DNA from: Tautonia rosea
GTDB taxonomy: Bacteria > Planctomycetota > Planctomycetia > Isosphaerales > Isosphaeraceae
Reading direction: 5' to 3'
DNA: 64,000 nucleotides
Assembly (NCBI RefSeq): GCF_012958305.1
Contig: NZ_JABBYO010000001.1
Span: 558,001 to 622,000, forward strand
Part shown: positions 47,282-56,838 of the stretch, piece after piece
Numbering within the stretch: position 1 is the stretch's first letter
Layout: each line of letters begins with the position of its first letter
Made by a program: the position numbers and the translations under genes
The notes under the pieces: generated by a model
Told to the model about the DNA's origin: nothing
The model's database searches: none
What the model saw: only the letters and a program-made list of their open reading frames with translations

Positions 47282-48280
47282 ATGGCCAAACCGCTCTTGC
47301 TCGGCGTCGAGATCGGCGGCACGAAACTCCAGGTCGGCCTCGGTCATGGCGATGGCTCAATCGTGCAACTCCGACGAGCTCGGATCCATCCGGCCTCCGG
47401 GGCCTCGGCCCTCCGCGATCAGATTCTCGAAGAGGCTGACCGCGCCTGTTGGGCTCACAGCCTGACCCGAGATGCGATCGAAGGCGTCGGCATCGGCTTC
47501 GGCGGCCCGATCGATGTGGAACAGGGAATCACGATCACCTCGCACCACGTTTCCGGCTGGGATCGCTTCCCCTTACGTGACTGGGGCCGATCGCAATTCC
47601 AGACCGAGGCCGTATCGATTGAAAACGACGCCGATACCGCTGGCCTGGCCGAATCCCGCTTCGGGGCCGGCAAAGGGGGAGCCTCCCCCTTGCTCTACGT
47701 CACAATCGGGAGCGGGGTTGGCGGCGGCCTGATCCTCGACGGCCGAATCCACCGCGGGACCGGTCTCGGCGCGGCCGAGATCGGCCACGTCTGGGTCATT
47801 CCTCCTGACTCGAATGGCCAGGGGGGCCGGACCGTCGAGCAATCCGCCTCCGGCTGGTCGATCACCCGGTTTGCCCGAGAGGCGATCGCCTCTGGACAGC
47901 CAGGGGCGGAAACCCTCTCTGATCTCGTTGATGGCGATCCCGAACAACTCAACGCCGAGGTCGTCGCCATGGCCGCCGGCCTGGGAGACGCCCGTGCCCT
48001 CGCGATTCTCGAACAGGCGACCCAGGCGCTCGCCGCTGGCCTGGCCCATGCCGTCACCCTGATCGGGCTCAAGCGTATCGTTCTTGGAGGCGGTGTTTCC
48101 TTGATCGGAGACGACCTCTGGTTCGCTCCGATCCGCCGTCGCCTCGATCAACTCGTCTTTCCCGGCTTCCGAGGTTCGTTTGACCTCGTCCCTTCTGCCC
48201 TCGGCGAGTCGGTCGTGATCCAAGGCGCTCTGGCTCTGGCTCGTGATGCCTGGCTCGCAAGCCGACAGGGTTCCCGATGA
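47282..48280 (+). CDS. ROK-family sugar kinase-like protein
   Basis: 332 residues. ATP-binding DxGGTK-type motif GVEIGGTKLQVGL at about 9-20, ENDADTAGLAE (about 115), IGSGVGGGLILDG (about 142) and EIGHVWV (about 166) are typical of ROK kinases. The cysteines of the usual CxCGxxGC zinc motif are absent; the sequence there reads SNGQGGRTVEQSASG. It may still phosphorylate a sugar such as glucose. ATG 47282 has GAGGCGG upstream. It lies between the SIS isomerase and the enolase-superfamily gene. Confidence 0.88.
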   Translation: MAKPLLLGVEIGGTKLQVGLGHGDGSIVQLRRARIHPASGASALRDQILEEADRACWAHSLTRDAIEGVGIGFGGPIDVEQGITITSHHVSGWDRFPLRDWGRSQFQTEAVSIENDADTAGLAESRFGAGKGGASPLLYVTIGSGVGGGLILDGRIHRGTGLGAAEIGHVWVIPPDSNGQGGRTVEQSASGWSITRFAREAIASGQPGAETLSDLVDGDPEQLNAEVVAMAAGLGDARALAILEQATQALAAGLAHAVTLIGLKRIVLGGGVSLIGDDLWFAPIRRRLDQLVFPGFRGSFDLVPSALGESVVIQGALALARDAWLASRQGSR

Positions 48281-48302
48281 GGAACAAGGGGGATCGTCGC
48301 GT

Positions 48303-49484
48303 ATGCGGATCACCGATCTGGAAGTCCTGGTTCTCGGAACGTCCTGGCGGAACCTCACATTCGTCAAGCTGATGACCGACGACGGCCACGTCGGTCTCGG
48401 CGAGGCTCGTCTCACGAACCGGACCGAGGCACTTCTGGCCTACCTCAACGCGATCAAGGATCGCTACGTTCTCGGCATCGACCCCTTCGACACGGAAAAG
48501 CTCGTCCACACGATGATCCACGGCGATCAAGGAAGGCCCGGCGAGATCGTCACCACGGCCATTTCCCTGATCGAGATGGCCTGCTGGGACCTCAAGGGTA
48601 AGGCGCTTGGCGTCCCGGTCTACAAACTTCTAGGTGGAGCCGTCCGAGACACGATCCCTGCCTATGCGAACGGTTGGTACCGCGTCGATCGCTCTCCTGA
48701 ATCCTTCGCCGAGGCCGCTCGACGGGTCGTCGCCCGAGGTTACCGCGGCTTGAAGTTCGACCCCTTCGGCACCCTCCACGGCTCGTTGTCCCGGTCCGAT
48801 CTGCTGGAAGTCGTTCAGCTCTGTGAAGCCGTTCGCGAGGCGATCGGGCCGGATGTTGAGTTGTTCCTCGACATGCACAGCCGGTTCGGCGTAACCGATG
48901 CGATCCGAATGATCCGGGCCCTCGAACCGCTCGACCTCGGCTGGGCCGAGGAACCGGTCGATCCGCTCGACGCCCAGGGGCATCGCCGCGTGGCCGACGC
49001 CGTGTCCATTCCGATTGCCACCGGGGAACGGCTTTACCAGACAGGCGAATTTCTCCCCTTCCTCGAACAGCGATCTTGTGCGATTCTTCAGCCCGACCTG
49101 ACGCACTGCTGTGGGGTCTCCGAGCTGAAAACCCTGGCCTCACTGGCCGATCGTTTCGGAATGCTCGTCGCTCCCCACAATGTCGCCGGGCCGGTCGCCA
49201 TGGCCGCGAACCTTCACATCGCGGCCACCTTGCCAAATCTCCGGATCATGGAGACCTTCAACGATTTCGAGGCCGATGCTCCCCTGCCGTCCGGTCAATC
49301 CGGCAATCCGGCCCTGGCTGCGGCGTCTGGATGCCCAGCGGTCTCGCAAGGGGTCTTCCCACTACCCGATGGACCTGGTTGGGGAGTCACTCTCAATGAG
49401 GAGGTCATTCGATCCCTTCCCTTTCGACCAGGACATTTCAACATTTTCGCTCCCGACTGGCACAAGCGGCAGGCCCTGGAGTAA
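48303..49484 (+). CDS. Enolase-superfamily (mandelate racemase/muconate lactonizing) enzyme
   Basis: About 393 residues; a Mg-dependent sugar acid dehydratase or racemase type. The catalytic Lys region reads GLKFDPFG (about 150), in place of KxK or KxH. Metal ligands are Asp in FLDMHSRF (about 190), Glu in WAEEPVDP (about 216) and Glu in ATGERLY (about 241). A His lies in APHN (about 291). I chose ATG 48303 for its GGGGGA ribosome binding site. Substrate is unknown; the neighbours suggest a sugar acid. Third gene of the SIS-ROK-enolase cluster. Confidence 0.9.
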   Translation: MRITDLEVLVLGTSWRNLTFVKLMTDDGHVGLGEARLTNRTEALLAYLNAIKDRYVLGIDPFDTEKLVHTMIHGDQGRPGEIVTTAISLIEMACWDLKGKALGVPVYKLLGGAVRDTIPAYANGWYRVDRSPESFAEAARRVVARGYRGLKFDPFGTLHGSLSRSDLLEVVQLCEAVREAIGPDVELFLDMHSRFGVTDAIRMIRALEPLDLGWAEEPVDPLDAQGHRRVADAVSIPIATGERLYQTGEFLPFLEQRSCAILQPDLTHCCGVSELKTLASLADRFGMLVAPHNVAGPVAMAANLHIAATLPNLRIMETFNDFEADAPLPSGQSGNPALAAASGCPAVSQGVFPLPDGPGWGVTLNEEVIRSLPFRPGHFNIFAPDWHKRQALE

Positions 49485-50166
49485 GGGGCCTTAGCTCGGC
49501 CAATCCCTCGTCAACCTTCTTGGCACGAATGCCCATTCCTTGGGCATCATGCCGTTTCGAGAATCGACTGCCAAAATGTCTCATCTCCCCAGGAACGGTT
49601 TCGTTCAAGGTTTCCGATCGTCCCTGGGTTCCGTGTCTTTCCGTCGTTTCCGGTTCCAAAGACTGCCGGAACTTCCCGGCGAACACAGCAGCGCTCTTTC
49701 CTCAGAAGCGTAACGCTTGATTGGACAAGGGGCTGCGGTGAGTTCTCCAGGGTCTGGCAATCGGGTGAACTCCATCCACGTCCGTCGTGTCATGTTTTCT
49801 GAACGAAACATCGGGCGAAATCGAACGCGATTGGTTGGATGGAATTCTGTGCCTTTTCCTGGACCCGGCCCCTGGTTTGCTCCTACAGTTCTCATGTCCG
49901 AAGTCAGTGAGGGTCACGCTTCCGATTCCGGAAGTATCGACAGAAAGGATTCAGCCCTTCGAGACACGTCGGGGCTCAAGGGCGGATCAGGTCTCAAATC
50001 TCCCGGCAATTCAATCCGAGGGTGATTGGTTCGACCCGAACTTCGAAGATCGAAAATCGAGCCGTCCAGCGTCACTCGGGTTTTCTATCGTCTACATTAT
50101 CAATGGGGCGTCTCACGACGCCGAGACCGGCCAGGGATGGTCCTCATACCGCGGGGGGACTCGCCG
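49485..50166. other. Intergenic stretch without recognised gene
   Basis: About 680 bases. A small imperfect hairpin occurs at 49530-49546. ORFs here lack protein-like composition and ribosome binding sites. I see no RNA gene or promoter that I can support. Confidence 0.5.
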
Positions 50167-50415
50167 ATGCTCTCGACGAAGAAACTGTCCGATGTCCAGC
50201 TCTGGCAGCGCAACCTCGCCTCGTTGATCCGGTCGGGGTTGTTTCTCCGAGCGGACGTCGGCGAGTCGAATGGGCTTCGTACCATCGTCGGAATTTACGG
50301 TGATGGGTCGTCCTCGGCTCCGATGGCGAAATATGCTGATCTTCGAAGGGCCGAAGACGCCCTGGAGATCATCAACCGTCTCGTCGAATCGGGCCAGGCA
50401 GCTGAGGTCAATTGA
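50167..50415 (+). CDS. Small hypothetical protein (82 aa)
   Basis: 82 residues from ATG 50167, which has a G-rich ribosome binding site eight bases upstream. Composition is protein-like (VQLWQRNLASLIRSGLFLRAD, VGIYGDGSSS, LRRAEDALEIINRLVESG): an N-terminal helix, a short strand and a C-terminal helix. Not a family I recognise. A strong terminator follows, which supports expression as a single-gene unit. Confidence 0.65.
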   Translation: MLSTKKLSDVQLWQRNLASLIRSGLFLRADVGESNGLRTIVGIYGDGSSSAPMAKYADLRRAEDALEIINRLVESGQAAEVN

Positions 50416-50483
50416 TCGTCGCCTTCTTTTGATATCATCGACCGGCTGGGAAAATCACTGACAACTCCTGGCATTCGCCCCAT

Positions 50484-50524
50484 CGCCCGAACGATCGTGT
50501 TTCACGGTCGTCTCGGGCGTTTTT
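50484..50524 (+). terminator. Rho-independent terminator after the 82-aa gene
   Basis: Stem 50484-50490 with 50513-50519 (7 bp), plus an inner 8-bp stem with one U-G pair, and five T residues directly after (50520-50524). It overlaps the stop codon of the convergent HEXXH gene. Confidence 0.85.
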
Positions 50525-51713
50525 CATTTGCCGAGGGAGCTTGACCTCGAACCGGATTACTCCGCAACGGACGCTTCGGGCCGGTAGGTCGATCAGTTGG
50601 AGACGCAGCCCAGCCGATCTCAACGGCGGTCAGCGGGTCCACGTGCAGTCGTGAAAGGGATTCGATTCCCAGGACCATGATATCGCGTTCACTGACGGTC
50701 CCTCTCGGAAAGCTGGCAAGGGAGACGTCGTACTTGTCACTCGCACCAAAGAGGTGCATCAACTCGTGAACGAAGGTGATCGGATCGGCGAACGGTGGGC
50801 CTGCCATCGGAGCCTCGAAGTCATCTTCCCGGGCATAGCAAACGGCCACGGCCACTCCGGGAATCCCGGTCGCGTCACTCGGCAAGGCGATGGACTTGCC
50901 GGCGCGTCGGACATGCAGCAGCCAGACGATCTGGTCGGCCTCGATTCGGCGGCCGATCCGACCGAGCAGATCTACGGGGTCCACGAAGCCGAGCTGACTC
51001 GCCGATCGGCTGAGGATTCCGAGAATCCGAGACTCGGCGTCCGGGTCGGGCAGTCCGGCATCCCCCCATTCATCGGGTCGAAAGATCGCAACCTCGCGGT
51101 CGGTGTCCTCCTCGACGGTTGCAAAGAAGCATTCGGCCAGGTCGAGATTGACCGGAACCTGCCATCGAATCGCCTCCCGTTCGATCCAGGCTCCCGCCCT
51201 TCGCAAGGCGCGATGGGCCTTGATCAACTCATCGATCGACCAGGCCTTCCCATCCCGACCCACAAAGAGCGAGACCATCGCCACCCGTCCGAGTAACGGA
51301 GGAAACCGACGTCCCCAGACTCGATAACTCCGGAAAACTCCCTCCTCCGGACGCGGCTCCAGCCCTGCAAACCGGCGGAACTCCCATCCCTCGACCGGAG
51401 AAGCCCCCTTCACTCCCACGATCGGAATGACGCCCACCTCCCCGTCTGCGGGACGCTGGTCGTGAGGTGTTGATGAAGGCGCGAGCGTTCGATCGGTCGA
51501 GAATTCGTCCCCATCGTCCTGATCCCTGCGTCGATGCCGTGTCGAGACCACCGCCAGGAATCCCAGTCCACAGCCGACCAGGACTCCGAGCCCGATCGGC
51601 AGCCAGGCGATCCCATCCTCCGGGTTCCGATTGATCGTGAAGAGCGCGGCTGATCCGAGGACCAGGCCTGCACCGATCCACCCGGTCTTCCATTGCCAAC
51701 CCGACTGACGCAT
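50502..51713 (-). CDS. Membrane-anchored protein with HEXXH zinc metallopeptidase motif
   Basis: About 403 residues from ATG 51713 (TTG 51764 is the upstream alternative). Two membrane segments lie at about 10-60. A linker rich in charged residues leads to a large domain. The motif HELMHLFGASDKYD at about 315 has the HExxHxxGxxD pattern of metzincin-like peptidases, so zinc-dependent proteolysis is likely. An SIALPSDATGIPGVAVAVCYA segment lies before it. The family is otherwise unknown to me. It converges on the 82-aa gene. Confidence 0.75.
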   Translation of the reverse strand: MRQSGWQWKTGWIGAGLVLGSAALFTINRNPEDGIAWLPIGLGVLVGCGLGFLAVVSTRHRRRDQDDGDEFSTDRTLAPSSTPHDQRPADGEVGVIPIVGVKGASPVEGWEFRRFAGLEPRPEEGVFRSYRVWGRRFPPLLGRVAMVSLFVGRDGKAWSIDELIKAHRALRRAGAWIEREAIRWQVPVNLDLAECFFATVEEDTDREVAIFRPDEWGDAGLPDPDAESRILGILSRSASQLGFVDPVDLLGRIGRRIEADQIVWLLHVRRAGKSIALPSDATGIPGVAVAVCYAREDDFEAPMAGPPFADPITFVHELMHLFGASDKYDVSLASFPRGTVSERDIMVLGIESLSRLHVDPLTAVEIGWAASPTDRPTGPKRPLRSNPVRGQAPSANEKRPRRP

Positions 51714-51966
51714 CGGTGTCGAAGCCTCGGCTCCGGTCTCCTGGAATAACGACCTCGTCCTCAATGATTGATCTTACCCGAACCGAACCGACGAAATCGC
51801 AGCTTCCCGAGCCTTCGAGGAACTGCGACTGCATCTCTTGTCGAGAGGGTCCTCGAACGGATACAGTGATCCATTCGATTTCTCCGGACCCTCCGGGCGA
51901 CTCGTTTCGCCACATCCTGGTCAACTCCGATCCGGGATGGCTACTCACGGGAGCAAGAACTCCGAA

Positions 51967-52512
51967 ATGTATGTCCCCAAGAAGCTGTTCTTCACCAAGG
52001 GCGTTGGCGTGCATCGTGAGAAGCTTTCAAGCTTCGAGCTGGCTTTGCGTGATGCTCGGATCGCCTACTATAACCTCGTTCGCGTATCGAGCATCTTCCC
52101 TCCGAACTGCGAGGAGATTTCGATCGACGAAGGGTTACCGCAGCTTCAACCCGGCCAGATCGTGCATTGCGTCATGAGCGAGTGCGCCACGGCCGAGCCG
52201 AACCGACTTTGCGCCGCCAGTGTCGGCGTGGCGATCCCTCGCGATCGCAACCGCTTCGGCTACCTCTCCGAGCACCACGCCTACGGCCAGAGCGAGAAGT
52301 TCGCCGCCGACTACGCCGAGGACCTGGCCGCCGAGATGCTCGCCACCGTGCTCGGCGTTGAATTCGACCCCGATAGCTCCTGGGACGAGAAGCGCGAGAT
52401 CTGGAAGATCGCCGACGTCATCTACCAGACCAAGGAAGTCACCGCCACAGCCGTCGGCCATGCCCGAGGGCACTGGACCACCGTCGTCGCCGCAGCCATC
52501 CTCTTGCCCTGA
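51967..52512 (+). CDS. Pyruvoyl-dependent arginine decarboxylase
   Basis: 181 residues. Makes agmatine from arginine, the entry to polyamine synthesis. The N-terminal MYVPKKLFFTKGVGVHREKL and VRVSSIFPPNCEEI (about 39-50) fit the family; the Ser-Ser pair is the expected self-cleavage site that yields the pyruvoyl group. ATG 51967 is conserved and has GGGAG upstream; the open frame extends back to 51838. It precedes the deoxyhypusine-synthase-like gene, so agmatine-based polyamine synthesis is inferred. Confidence 0.93.
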   Translation: MYVPKKLFFTKGVGVHREKLSSFELALRDARIAYYNLVRVSSIFPPNCEEISIDEGLPQLQPGQIVHCVMSECATAEPNRLCAASVGVAIPRDRNRFGYLSEHHAYGQSEKFAADYAEDLAAEMLATVLGVEFDPDSSWDEKREIWKIADVIYQTKEVTATAVGHARGHWTTVVAAAILLP

Positions 52513-52557
52513 GTGTCTAGATCCGTGCGGCCGTGATTGATCCAGGCGCCGACAATG

Positions 52558-52591
52558 GGCGGGGAAGCGAGCCTTGACTTGCCTCCCCGCC
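52558..52591 (+). terminator. Weak hairpin between the two polyamine genes
   Basis: An 8-bp GC stem (52558-52565 with 52584-52591) with an 18-base loop, no T run. It may be a processing or attenuation hairpin or only a chance palindrome. Confidence 0.3.
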
Positions 52592-52673
52592 GGGCGAAGC
52601 GTTTGGATCGAGTTCATCGATCCCTCCTGTCACTTGCCTCGTCGTCCGAGACCCCCCTTTTGAGGGTTGGTTC

Positions 52674-53882
52674 ATGGCAGAGAACGCGTATCTTCATCAG
52701 ATCAGTCGTCACCGGATTGCACCTCCCTCGGTCACGGGCGATGTGTCGGCGGCCGACCTGATTGACCAGGCGATGCTGAGCTACAACGGCGGACGGCTCC
52801 GCGAACTTTGCCAGGTCTTCACCCGCAAGATGCTCGAACCGGATTGCACGGTCGGCCTGACGATCTCCGGGGCCTTGACCCCCGCCGGCCTCGGCATGAG
52901 CTGCCTCATCCCCCTCATCAAGGCCGGGTTCGTTGACTGGATTGTCTCCACAGGGGCGAACCTCTACCACGACACCCATTACGCCCTCGATCTGCCGCTC
53001 CACCAGAGCCTTCCCGGCCTCGACGACTTCCGGCTCCGCGAACACGACATCATTCGCATCTACGACATTGTCTTCGACTACAAGACCCTGCTTGATACCG
53101 ACGCCTTCTACCGCGAACTGCTCGCCAGCGACGCCTTCTCGCGATCCATGAGCACCGCCGAATTCCATTTCGAGGTCGGCAAGTATCTTCATGCCCGCTC
53201 GAGCGCCCTTGGCGGCACACCCGGCAACAGCTTCCTCGCGGCTGCTTACGAGGCCGGTGTCCCCATCTACACCTCCAGCCCTGGCGACAGCTCCATCGGT
53301 ATGAACGCCGCAGAACGGTCCCTTGCCGGCGGGGCCTTGCAGCTCGATACCCTCCGCGACGTGAACGAAACCGCCGCCATCGTCTACGACGCCAAGCGCA
53401 GTGGTGGCACCTCCGGCGTCCTGATCCTCGGCGGCGGCAGCCCGAAGAATTTCATTCTTCAGACCGAGCCGCAGATTCAGGAAGTCCTCGGCCTCGAAGA
53501 ATCGGGACATGACTACTTCCTCCAGATCACCGACGCCCGCGCCGACACCGGCGGCCTCTCGGGGGCGACGCCTCACGAGGCCATGACCTGGGGCAAGGTC
53601 GATCCCGAACGCCTGCCCGACGCTGTCGTCTGCTACACCGACAGCACGATTGCGCTCCCCTTGATCACGGCCCACGCCCTCGCCCGGTGCCAACCCCGAC
53701 CACTGAAGCGGCTCTACGATCGCCGCAACGAGCTGTACGAGACGCTTCGAGCCTCGTACGAGGACCGTGTTTCCAGCGGCCTGCCCACCGGCATCGCCGC
53801 CCGGCAGAAGCAGAAAAGCCAGGGGACCGACGAGCCCTCCCGTGACCCGAGCCACCCCGATACGATCGATCGCGCCCGATAA
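52674..53882 (+). CDS. Deoxyhypusine synthase-like (homospermidine synthase-type) protein
   Basis: 402 residues. NAD-dependent aminobutyl-transfer fold. [14 protein letters not shown] (about 61), [14 protein letters not shown] (about 86), [11 protein letters not shown] (about 205), and [14 protein letters not shown] (about 260), which should include the Lys of the active site. Bacteria lack eIF5A, so such proteins likely make homospermidine or related polyamines. ATG 52674 has GAGGG upstream. It follows the arginine decarboxylase and overlaps the next gene by about 40 bases. Confidence 0.9.
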   Translation: MAENAYLHQISRHRIAPPSVTGDVSAADLIDQAMLSYNGGRLRELCQVFTRKMLEPDCTVGLTISGALTPAGLGMSCLIPLIKAGFVDWIVSTGANLYHDTHYALDLPLHQSLPGLDDFRLREHDIIRIYDIVFDYKTLLDTDAFYRELLASDAFSRSMSTAEFHFEVGKYLHARSSALGGTPGNSFLAAAYEAGVPIYTSSPGDSSIGMNAAERSLAGGALQLDTLRDVNETAAIVYDAKRSGGTSGVLILGGGSPKNFILQTEPQIQEVLGLEESGHDYFLQITDARADTGGLSGATPHEAMTWGKVDPERLPDAVVCYTDSTIALPLITAHALARCQPRPLKRLYDRRNELYETLRASYEDRVSSGLPTGIAARQKQKSQGTDEPSRDPSHPDTIDRAR

Positions 53883-54861
53883 CCCGGACGCCCCGGCCCT
53901 GATCGAGGCTGCCGAGATCCTCCTCGCCGGCGGTCTCGTCGCCTTTCCGACCGAGACGGTCTATGGCCTCGGTGCCGATGCCACGAACCCTGAGGCCGTT
54001 GCCCGCATCTTCTCCGCCAAGGGCCGACCATCCACCAACCCCTTGATCGTCCACACCGACGGCCCCGAACTCGCTCGCCGTTGTGTTTCCCACTGGTCCG
54101 AAGCCGCGGAAACCCTTGCTCGGCACTTTTGGCCGGGCCCATTGACGCTCGTCCTCCCTCGATCTGCCCTCATCCCCGACCTTGTTACCGGCGGACGCGA
54201 TACTGTCGGCGTGAGAGTGCCCGATGTCCCGGTCGCAAGGTCTCTTATCTCCCGGGTCGGCCGCCCGTTGGCCGCGCCGAGTGCCAATCGCTCGACCGGC
54301 ATCTCTCCCACCCGGGCAGAACACGTCTCCCAGGCCCTCAACGGACGGATCGATCTGATCCTCGACGCCGGCCCCACCGCCGTTGGGCTTGAATCAACTG
54401 TCCTTGATCTGACGAGCGATCCCCCTCGCATCCTCCGTCCCGGCCCGATTCAGGCGGAGGCCCTCTCACTCACCCTTGGTCGAACCGTGCTCGAACGTCA
54501 TGCCTTGACGTTCGAGCACAACCTCGATGAGCCCGCCGCCAGTCCAGGGTTGATGGCGATCCATTACGCGCCAAGAACCCTTGCGATTCGGGTTGAGCCC
54601 GGCGAGCCGATCCCACCGCTCCCATCTGCCGACCGAATCGCTGTGCTCTCGATCGGACCCGCTGCCGAAGCCTTCGGTCCGTTCGGGGTTCGGCTTCGAA
54701 TCGATCTGGCCGACCCCAAACGCGCTGCCCGAGTCCTCTACGATGCCCTTCATCACTGCGATGCTTCCGGTGCCGAGCTGATCCTGGTCCTGATGCCTCC
54801 CGACCTCCCCGACTGGGCCGCTGTGCGAGACCGACTCCTCCGAGCGACCCAACCGGCCTGA
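53842..54861 (+). CDS. sua5: L-threonylcarbamoyladenylate synthase, Sua5 type
   Basis: 339 residues. It makes threonylcarbamoyl-AMP for the t6A modification of ANN-decoding tRNAs. The YrdC domain (about 15-210) has [18 protein letters not shown] and [13 protein letters not shown], then [16 protein letters not shown]. The C-terminal Sua5 domain (about 225-339) begins after [16 protein letters not shown] 53842 is preferred because the conserved domain begins close to it. It overlaps the end of the preceding gene by about 40 bases. Confidence 0.93.
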   Translation: MTRATPIRSIAPDNPDAPALIEAAEILLAGGLVAFPTETVYGLGADATNPEAVARIFSAKGRPSTNPLIVHTDGPELARRCVSHWSEAAETLARHFWPGPLTLVLPRSALIPDLVTGGRDTVGVRVPDVPVARSLISRVGRPLAAPSANRSTGISPTRAEHVSQALNGRIDLILDAGPTAVGLESTVLDLTSDPPRILRPGPIQAEALSLTLGRTVLERHALTFEHNLDEPAASPGLMAIHYAPRTLAIRVEPGEPIPPLPSADRIAVLSIGPAAEAFGPFGVRLRIDLADPKRAARVLYDALHHCDASGAELILVLMPPDLPDWAAVRDRLLRATQPA

Positions 54862-54950
54862 TTCGATCAGGTTCAAAACGTCACCAAAGCCGAGCGTCAG
54901 ACATCCTCGGCCTGTCTCTGAATCGTCGAGCGTCGGTTGCGATGTCGAAT

Positions 54951-54979
54951 TTGACGCGGTTCAAGTCAGGTGTTACCGT
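54951..54979 (+). promoter_or_regulatory. Candidate promoter for the polytopic membrane protein gene
   Basis: TTGACG (54951-54956), 17-base spacer, TACCGT (54974-54979). The -10 keeps the TA and final T of the consensus. It lies about 170 bases before the GTG start at 55152. Confidence 0.35.
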
Positions 54980-55151
54980 CAATCTGTGTCGAGGGAAGGT
55001 GCGACCCGGGAAGAATTGACCGCGCCATGCCCTGGACCAAAAAGGACGGGGAAATTCTCCCGGTGCATCACGAAACCGATCAGCACTGTTCGTGTCGTGT
55101 TCGCCTGGCTACGTCGCATCCTGCCAATCCCTTCCAGGATCAAGAAGGGGC

Positions 55152-56789
55152 GTGACCTTGGAACCTTGGCCGACGCGGTCGATCTGGCTCTGGGCCGTCC
55201 TGACTGTGGGGTTTGTCGGACTCTTCCTGGCACGGTTCCCAACGGTCTCGACCTTTGACAACTTCCTCTTCGCCGACTGGGGCGCGAACCTAACGGTACA
55301 AGCGCTCCTTGATCGCGGGGAGCAACCGATTGTCGACTACTTTTATCCGTATGGCTTACTGCCGCTTCTGTTGGGTCGATTCGGGTTCGGACTCTTTGAG
55401 AAAACCCCGCAGACCTACCTGGGCTTCATGGTCCTGAGCCATGTGTTCGCGGCCTGGGGAATGGCACGATTGGCGTCGGCTCTGCGCGTTGGCGTGCCAG
55501 GCGTGGTGTTTCTGATCGTGACGATTCCTTATGCCTTGCCTTCGACCCATCCCAGCCTAAGCCATGCCCTGGAGACGGTCTTGATCTGTCACGCCCTGGC
55601 CGAACAGGCCCGAGGGCGTCGCCACATTGCGCTTGCCCTGGCCACGGCCGCCGTCCTGACCAAGCCGAGCATGGCCTATGTGCTCGGCCTGGTCCTGCTG
55701 GGTTTCATCGCCAGGGAACTGATCGGTCGGACGTCAGACCGGTTACGCGAAGGCTGGTCTCAGATCAGACCAGCGTTCCTCACTGCGCTCGGATTCGGTG
55801 TCGTACTCGCCGTGGTGTTCGGAATACGACCGCTCATCGGAAGTATTCTTCCACTTCAGGTTGCCTCGCTCTATCGCGATGCGGATTACGGCTTTTTCTT
55901 CGGAACAGGACGTCGATTCTGGCTTCCTGACAATGCGGGAGTTCGCCACTATCTCGGAACCCAACTCGGGTTCTGGTTGGCCTCGACGGTTGCCTTGATC
56001 GCGGGGGGGCTGAGAGTGCTGGCCCTGGCGATCCGACGTGAGGGGCGTGACGCACGGAACGAATCTCTCTCACATGGTCACGTAAGAGAGATTGTCTTGA
56101 CCTGTGCAATCCTTCACATGAGCTTTCTTTGCTTCTTCTTCGCGGGAGAAGTTTCCTGGCTATACTACTCGTATCTCTTGATATTGGGCATAACGGCCCT
56201 CGGCGGGCTCGGCGCTCCATGGCCCCTGGTTGTCGCCATCCTGGCCACCCTTGCGTTGGTCGCGGATCGAAGCATTCCCGGAGAGGTCGTCGCGGCCTGG
56301 GACGGTGGCAGCTTCTCGGCCGATTCTCGCGGACTCTGGACGAGCCCTGAACAGCAAGCGGAGTGGCAGGAGGTCCTTCGTCGCGTAGAAGGCCACCCCA
56401 CAGCGGTTCTTTCCATGGCGGGTGCGGCTCCGGTCCTCTATCCCGATCATTTTTTGCCTTCCGTAACCCTGTTCCTCCTGCCTGGGATGGAAGGAACCAT
56501 CGATACGCATCGCATGGCCAGGCACATCCAGTCCGCCGAACTTGTCCTTGTTCCGACCCGCTCCGCACAGGGGATGGGTGTTTACCCGTTTCTGCTCGGA
56601 TGTCCTGAACTTCGATTGGCGTTGAACGCGAAGGATCCCATCTGGAAAGGATCGTCTTACGCGATCTATCGAACGGGAGAGGATGAATCAAGAGACAAGG
56701 ACTTCTCGCCGGGTTCGATTTGCCGTAAGGACGACTTCGAATCGCTCGATCGTCCTGAGCACCCTTCCGCACCCAGTGTAACCCCATGA
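55152..56789 (+). CDS. Polytopic membrane protein, possible GT-C-type glycosyltransferase
   Basis: About 545 residues with roughly ten to eleven hydrophobic segments up to residue 400, and a soluble C-terminal domain. The plan resembles GT-C membrane glycosyltransferases: an early acidic loop FDNFLFADWGAN follows the first membrane segment. No clear catalytic motif is identified beyond that. GTG 55152 has AAGGGG upstream; ATG at 55092 is the longer alternative. Function is uncertain. Confidence 0.75.
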   Translation: MTLEPWPTRSIWLWAVLTVGFVGLFLARFPTVSTFDNFLFADWGANLTVQALLDRGEQPIVDYFYPYGLLPLLLGRFGFGLFEKTPQTYLGFMVLSHVFAAWGMARLASALRVGVPGVVFLIVTIPYALPSTHPSLSHALETVLICHALAEQARGRRHIALALATAAVLTKPSMAYVLGLVLLGFIARELIGRTSDRLREGWSQIRPAFLTALGFGVVLAVVFGIRPLIGSILPLQVASLYRDADYGFFFGTGRRFWLPDNAGVRHYLGTQLGFWLASTVALIAGGLRVLALAIRREGRDARNESLSHGHVREIVLTCAILHMSFLCFFFAGEVSWLYYSYLLILGITALGGLGAPWPLVVAILATLALVADRSIPGEVVAAWDGGSFSADSRGLWTSPEQQAEWQEVLRRVEGHPTAVLSMAGAAPVLYPDHFLPSVTLFLLPGMEGTIDTHRMARHIQSAELVLVPTRSAQGMGVYPFLLGCPELRLALNAKDPIWKGSSYAIYRTGEDESRDKDFSPGSICRKDDFESLDRPEHPSAPSVTP

Positions 56790-56838
56790 CTCCTTTCGAG
56801 CCCAATCGGCTGCCAGGGCAAATCCGCTTCATCCCCGG

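Noticed and set aside
49787-50227. 146-residue plus-strand ORF
   Set aside because: No ribosome binding site, shadow composition; overlaps the start of the better-supported 82-residue gene.
52614-53855. 413-residue minus-strand ORF
   Set aside because: Antisense to the deoxyhypusine-synthase-like gene, whose motifs are clear; this ORF has low-complexity Gly/Val/Glu/Ala composition.
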